From ZC4RG30 sp963726085 (GTDB taxonomy: Bacteria; Pseudomonadota; Gammaproteobacteria; Steroidobacterales; Steroidobacteraceae): a DNA stretch of 64,000 nt. The stretch spans positions 372,001-436,000 of the forward strand of contig CAVSAR010000002.1 in the NCBI GenBank assembly GCA_963726085.1, read 5' to 3'. The position numbers and the translations under genes were made by a program. Positions 60,454-64,000 of the stretch are shown here, in pieces (position 1 is the first letter of the stretch; each line of letters opens with the position of its first letter). Below the pieces are notes generated by a model that saw only the letters and a program-made list of their open reading frames with translations, did no database searches and had not been told where the DNA came from.

Positions 60454-62127
60454 ATGCCCCTGAGTGATATCGAGATTGCGCGCCAGGCAAAGATGCAGCC
60501 CATCGAGAACGTGGCTGCGAAGATCGGCATCAACCGCGATCAACTGCTGCACTACGGCCCGTACAAGGCCAAGCTGTCGCTGGACGCGGTCAAGGAGATC
60601 TCGAAGCGCAAGCCCGGCAAGTTGATCCTGGTGACGGCGATCAGTCCGACCCCGGCCGGCGAGGGCAAGACCACCACGACCGTGGGCCTGGGCGATGGAC
60701 TCAACGCCATCGGCAAGAAGACCGTGATCTGCCTGCGCGAGCCCAGCCTCGGGCCGTGCTTTGGCGTCAAGGGCGGCGCGGCTGGCGGCGGCTACGCGCA
60801 GATCGTTCCCATGGAAGACATCAACCTGCATTTCACGGGCGACTTCCATGCCATTGCCGCGGCCAACAATCTGCTGGCCGCGATGGTCGACAACCACATC
60901 TACTGGGGCAACGAACTGGGCATCGACGTCCGGCGGGTAACCTGGAAGCGCGTGGTGGACATGAACGATCGGGCGCTGCGCCAGATCACCAATTCCCTGG
61001 GCGGCCCGGGCAACGGTTATCCGCGCGAAGACGGGTTCGACATCGTGGTGGCCTCCGAAGTCATGGCCATCTTCTGCCTCGCCACCGATCTTGAGGACCT
61101 GACGCGCCGACTGGGCAACATCATTGTTGCGCGCACCCGTGAGAAGAAGCCCATCTACGCACGCGACCTCAAGGCCGACGGCGCCATGGCGGTGTTGCTG
61201 CGCGATGCGCTGAGCCCGAACCTGGTGCAGACCCTGGAGGGCAACCCGGCCTTCGTGCATGGCGGCCCGTTCGCCAATATCGCCCACGGCTGCAACAGCG
61301 TCATGGCCACCCAGACCGGACTGCGCCTGGGCGAGTACGTGGTGACCGAAGCCGGCTTTGGCGCCGACCTGGGTGCCGAGAAGTTCTTTGACATCAAGTG
61401 CCGCAAGGCGGGCCTCAAGCCCGATGCCGTGGTCATCGTCGCCACCGTGCGCGCGCTCAAGATGCACGGCGGCGTGGCCAAGGACCAGCTGGGCAAGGAA
61501 GACCTGGTGGCACTGAAGAAGGGCTTCGAGAATCTGGCCCGCCACATCGAGAACGTCGGCAAGTTCGGCGTTCCTGCAGTGGTGGGCATCAACAAGTTCA
61601 TTGCCGACACGCCGGCCGAGCACGACCTGATCAGGGAGCTGTGCGCAGGCGTGGGTTCAAAGGCCATCCTCTGCTCGCACTGGGCCGATGGCAGCAAGGG
61701 CACCGTCGAGCTGGCCAAGGAAGTGGTCAAGCTGGCCGAGAGCGGCAAGGCCGCCTACAAGCCGCTGTATCCGGACGAGATGCCACTGTGGGACAAGGTC
61801 AAGACCATCGCGCAGAACATCTATCGGGCCAGCGACATCACCGGCGACCAGAAGGTGCGCGACCTGTTCAAGGAATTCCAGGACGCCGGGTTCGGCCACT
61901 ACCCGGTGTGCATTGCCAAGACGCAGTACAGTTTCTCCACCGACCCGACCCTCAAGGGGGCGCCCAACGGCCACGTGCTCAACGTGCGCGACGTGCGCCT
62001 GTCGGCCGGCGCGGAGTTCATCGTCGTGGTTTGCGGCGAGATCATGACCATGCCCGGCCTGCCCAAGGTGCCCTCGGCCAACTCGATCAGGCTCAACCAG
62101 CTGGGCCAGATCGAGGGGCTGTTCTAG
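60454..62127 (+). CDS. fhs: Formate-tetrahydrofolate ligase
   Basis: This 557-residue enzyme uses ATP to make 10-formyl-THF from formate and THF. Motifs: P-loop TPAGEGKTTTTVGL, LREPSLGPCFGVKGGAAGGGYAQ, EAGFGADLGAEKFFDI and the C-terminal MPGLPKVPSA. It starts 169 bases divergent from yebC, after a structured leader, with a weak AAGG ribosome binding site. With thyA and folA in the window it belongs to one-carbon metabolism. Its end overlaps the convergent DoxX gene by 35 bases. Confidence 0.97.
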   Translation: MPLSDIEIARQAKMQPIENVAAKIGINRDQLLHYGPYKAKLSLDAVKEISKRKPGKLILVTAISPTPAGEGKTTTTVGLGDGLNAIGKKTVICLREPSLGPCFGVKGGAAGGGYAQIVPMEDINLHFTGDFHAIAAANNLLAAMVDNHIYWGNELGIDVRRVTWKRVVDMNDRALRQITNSLGGPGNGYPREDGFDIVVASEVMAIFCLATDLEDLTRRLGNIIVARTREKKPIYARDLKADGAMAVLLRDALSPNLVQTLEGNPAFVHGGPFANIAHGCNSVMATQTGLRLGEYVVTEAGFGADLGAEKFFDIKCRKAGLKPDAVVIVATVRALKMHGGVAKDQLGKEDLVALKKGFENLARHIENVGKFGVPAVVGINKFIADTPAEHDLIRELCAGVGSKAILCSHWADGSKGTVELAKEVVKLAESGKAAYKPLYPDEMPLWDKVKTIAQNIYRASDITGDQKVRDLFKEFQDAGFGHYPVCIAKTQYSFSTDPTLKGAPNGHVLNVRDVRLSAGAEFIVVVCGEIMTMPGLPKVPSANSIRLNQLGQIEGLF

Positions 62128-62578
62128 CCGGCACCAGTCTGCGCAGCAGGGCGTCCAGCGACAGGGGCCCTGCTCCCCAGGTGATCAGCGCCAGGGCCAT
62201 GGCGGCCCAGGGCAGATGAAAGTTTGCCCAGCCGTCAGGCTCGGTCAGCTGGATGATGCAGGTCATTGCCAGCAGGCCCATGGCCGCCCAGCGGGTGCCC
62301 AGTCCCAGCACCAGCAGCACCGGGAGTGTTATCTCTGCAATGCCTGACAGGTGCGCCACCAGCGCCGGGGCCGGATAGGGAATTTCCATGCCCAGGATAT
62401 GCAGCCGGAACTCCTCGCGGAACAGGTAGACGGCATTGTCGGAGAGGTGACCGAAGGAATCCCACTTGGTCAGCCCGGAGCGAAAGAACGGAACGGCCAG
62501 GGCTATGCGCAGCGCCAACTGCGCCAGCGGTGCCAGGCGCGTGAAGGGCAAATCGCGCAGCCACTTGATCAGTTGCAT
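62093..62578 (-). CDS. DoxX-family membrane protein (bufferin cluster)
   Basis: This 161-residue protein has four membrane helices (APLAQLALRIALAVPFFRSGLTKW, ITLPVLLVLGLGTRWAAMGLL and others), the DoxX family build. The ATG at 62578 overlaps the bufC 3' end by 10 bases. DoxX proteins close many bufB-bufC clusters as the last gene and are thought to work in the membrane with the copper-peptide system. Confidence 0.88.
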   Translation of the reverse strand: MQLIKWLRDLPFTRLAPLAQLALRIALAVPFFRSGLTKWDSFGHLSDNAVYLFREEFRLHILGMEIPYPAPALVAHLSGIAEITLPVLLVLGLGTRWAAMGLLAMTCIIQLTEPDGWANFHLPWAAMALALITWGAGPLSLDALLRRLVPARTAPRSGPAG

Positions 62579-63334
62579 GAGGGCTTGAGCTCCACTGCGA
62601 ATCCACTGGTCAACAGGCCGGCCAGCGCCGGGCCGATGGCAAAGTCCGCGCACGCCTCGAGCGCCTCAGCTGCTGCGGCTTCAATGCACTTGCCCTGCAG
62701 CAGCCCCTGGGCGAAGGGGGCGATGCCCGGGGACAGCAAGGTCAGCTGCACTTCGGCCCCGGGACGGGTCAGCAGCACGTCCTGTGCGTGCCACGCGATG
62801 GCCGACAGGTCCGGCTGACGCATCCTGGTGCGCCTGCCACAGGCTGGCCACCGGCGCATCGGAGCGCAGCAGTCGCGTGGCCGGATGCACCACGACCTGG
62901 GCCTCGAGCAATGCGTCGGGTGGTATGCCAACCAGGTCGGTGATGGCCAGCGCCGGCGCGTCGGCCGCCGCCCAGCTCTGCGACCACAGCACCTCCAGGC
63001 GCGTCAGGTCTGCCAGCCACTGCAAGGATGTGGCGGCGGGGAATTGCCGCACGAAATCCGGGAAGCCATCGCCGTAGTCGTCCAGCACGGCGCTGGTGGG
63101 GCGGCACTGCTGGATGTAGGCGCGGGCCATTTGCCTAAAGAAGTCCTCACCCACCACGGCGCAGGTGACCGCAAACCGCTGCGCCAGCACGTCGATGAGG
63201 CTGGCGAACACATTGTTGCGATACACCGCGAAGCGCTCGTGCAGCACCGCCCCGGGGGGCGCCACAATGCCGCCAGGCACCGGGGCCGGGCCGGTCAATG
63301 CAGCGGCGAACTGCGTGAATTCATGCCGCAGCAT
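62569..63334 (-). CDS. bufC: BufC/HvfC (DUF2063) protein, frame-disrupted
   Basis: Joined frames give about 255 residues starting MLRHEFTQFAAALTG. The N-terminal DUF2063 domain (HERFAVYRNNVFASLIDVLAQRF, MARAYIQQCRPTSAVLDDYGD) is the recruiting partner of the MNIO enzyme BufB, guiding a RiPP precursor to it. An indel near 62826 shifts the frame (SLWQAHQD/RQPDLSAIAWHA). It overlaps the bufB end by 14 bases. Other names for the family are HvfC and DNA-binding domain protein; no DNA binding is implied here. Confidence 0.82.
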
Positions 63335-64000
63335 GCACGCTCCCGGGGTCGGCCAGGTGCACCTGGATGCGCGCGGCTTCGGCAAGCAGTCGCGGCCACG
63401 CTGGCAGCTGGCTGTCCCACTCGATCAACGTGGGCAGCGGCCCGGTAAGGCGCAGTACCTGCGCATACAGCGCCAGGGTGCTGGCCTGGACCGGACCGTC
63501 GTGGCTGTCGATCAGCAGGGCATGTCCGGCGGAGTCGATGCGCGCGGCGTGCCCGGCCAGGTGGATTTCCCCGACGCTGCGCAGGGGCAGGTCGCGCACA
63601 TACTCCAGGGCATTGAAATCGTGGTTCGCGGCGCACACGACCACGTTGTTCACGTCCAGCAGCAGGCCGCAACCGCTGCGGCTGATCAGTTCAGACAGGA
63701 ACTGGCTCTCGCTGTAGGTGCTGCGCGTGAACCGCAGGTAGGTGGCCGGGTTCTCGATCAATATCCGCCGTCCCAGCGCATCCTGCGTGCGGCCCACCTG
63801 CGCGACCACGTGGTCGAGTGATTCGCGGGTGTAGGCCAGCGGCAGCAGGTCGTTGAGGTATTCACCGGCAAGGCTGCTCCATGCAAGGTGTTCGGAGAAT
63901 TCATCCGGCTGATAGCGGTCGAGCAGCGCACGCCGCGACGCCAGCTGTGGTGCGGTCGGGGCGTCAGGCCCGGCCAGCGACAGGCCGACGCCGTGGATTG
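63321..64000 (-). CDS. bufB: BufB-type MNIO enzyme (DUF692), N-terminus beyond the right edge
   Basis: About 226 C-terminal residues of a DUF692/MNIO family enzyme are present: GVGLSLAG, SEHLAWSSLAG, RILIENPATYLRF, LLLDVNNVVVCAANHDFNALEYV, EIHLAGH, LIDSHDGPV and LIEWDSQLPAW. These contain the His, Asp and Glu ligands of the di- or tri-iron site. The family modifies RiPP precursor cysteines; with BufC it makes copper-binding bufferins. The precursor gene (bufA, DUF2282-like) is expected just beyond the right edge. Start not visible. Confidence 0.88.
   Translation of the reverse strand, partial: IHGVGLSLAGPDAPTAPQLASRRALLDRYQPDEFSEHLAWSSLAGEYLNDLLPLAYTRESLDHVVAQVGRTQDALGRRILIENPATYLRFTRSTYSESQFLSELISRSGCGLLLDVNNVVVCAANHDFNALEYVRDLPLRSVGEIHLAGHAARIDSAGHALLIDSHDGPVQASTLALYAQVLRLTGPLPTLIEWDSQLPAWPRLLAEAARIQVHLADPGSVHAAA

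Noticed and set aside
1..64000. tRNA or rRNA genes, CRISPR arrays, insertion sequences or prophage
   Set aside because: Reading the intergenic regions shows no tRNA-like clover-leaf text, no repeat-spacer array, no transposase or integrase and no attachment-site repeats. Most intergenic gaps are below 250 bases.

Overview
This 64 kb window is GC-rich, gene-dense bacterial chromosome. Gene content suggests a gammaproteobacterium near the Xanthomonadales/Steroidobacter-type lineages. The pointers are lgt-thyA-folA, a kynurenine pathway cluster, the CysI-DUF934-CysH-CysG sulfur set, a zinc-type HemB and a PEP carboxylase relative of xanthomonad type. That placement is an inference; no rRNA or tRNA gene, insertion sequence, phage or CRISPR array was seen.

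Region 1 (1-20.5 kb) is the unusual part. A leftward operon encodes a c-type cytochrome lipoprotein with beta-propeller-like repeats, two outer-membrane beta-barrel proteins, a TlpA-like thioredoxin, a DUF4266 lipoprotein and a DUF3570 protein that runs off the left edge. A divergent rightward set encodes a DUF1588-like monoheme protein, a diheme lipoprotein with a LamG-like domain, a Tat-exported DUF1501-like protein and a redoxin. It continues into a periplasmic protein, two large TPR proteins, a small proline/alanine-rich protein, one ExbB/TolQ, two ExbD/TolR and one AgmX/PglI-type TonB-like protein. The second half has the parts list of the Myxococcus Agl-Glt trans-envelope motor, here next to an exported cytochrome module.

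Region 2 (20.5-39.1 kb) holds a KefB-type antiporter, a further heme-motif protein, an EamA transporter and a PEP-carboxylase-like protein whose active-site motifs are altered. Then come assimilatory sulfur genes (cysI, DUF934, cysH, cysG, cysteine synthase) around convergently placed hemL and hemB, and a MacAB-like efflux operon. cysI, hemL, hemB and cysH carry seven single-base frame disruptions within 5 kb, mostly compensating, which look like sequence errors rather than true decay.

Region 3 (39.1-48.4 kb) is a run of small metabolic, envelope and hypothetical genes: META lipoprotein, cupin, iron-permease-like, SDR, GNAT, hydrolase, NTF2-like, DUF486, HIT and a DUF255 protein.

Region 4 (48.4-64 kb) holds rlmI, lgt-thyA-SET methyltransferase-folA, and a leftward kynurenine operon (3-hydroxyanthranilate dioxygenase, cyclase-type formamidase, kynureninase, kynurenine monooxygenase) that would turn N-formylkynurenine into the NAD precursor quinolinate. 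It then has yebC, a GIN-domain lipoprotein, a TonB-dependent receptor, fhs, and the bufB-bufC-doxX part of a bufferin-type copper RiPP cluster cut by the right edge.

Many genes have a TAnnnT -10-like box only 6-12 nt before the start codon, suggesting leaderless or very short-leader transcripts.
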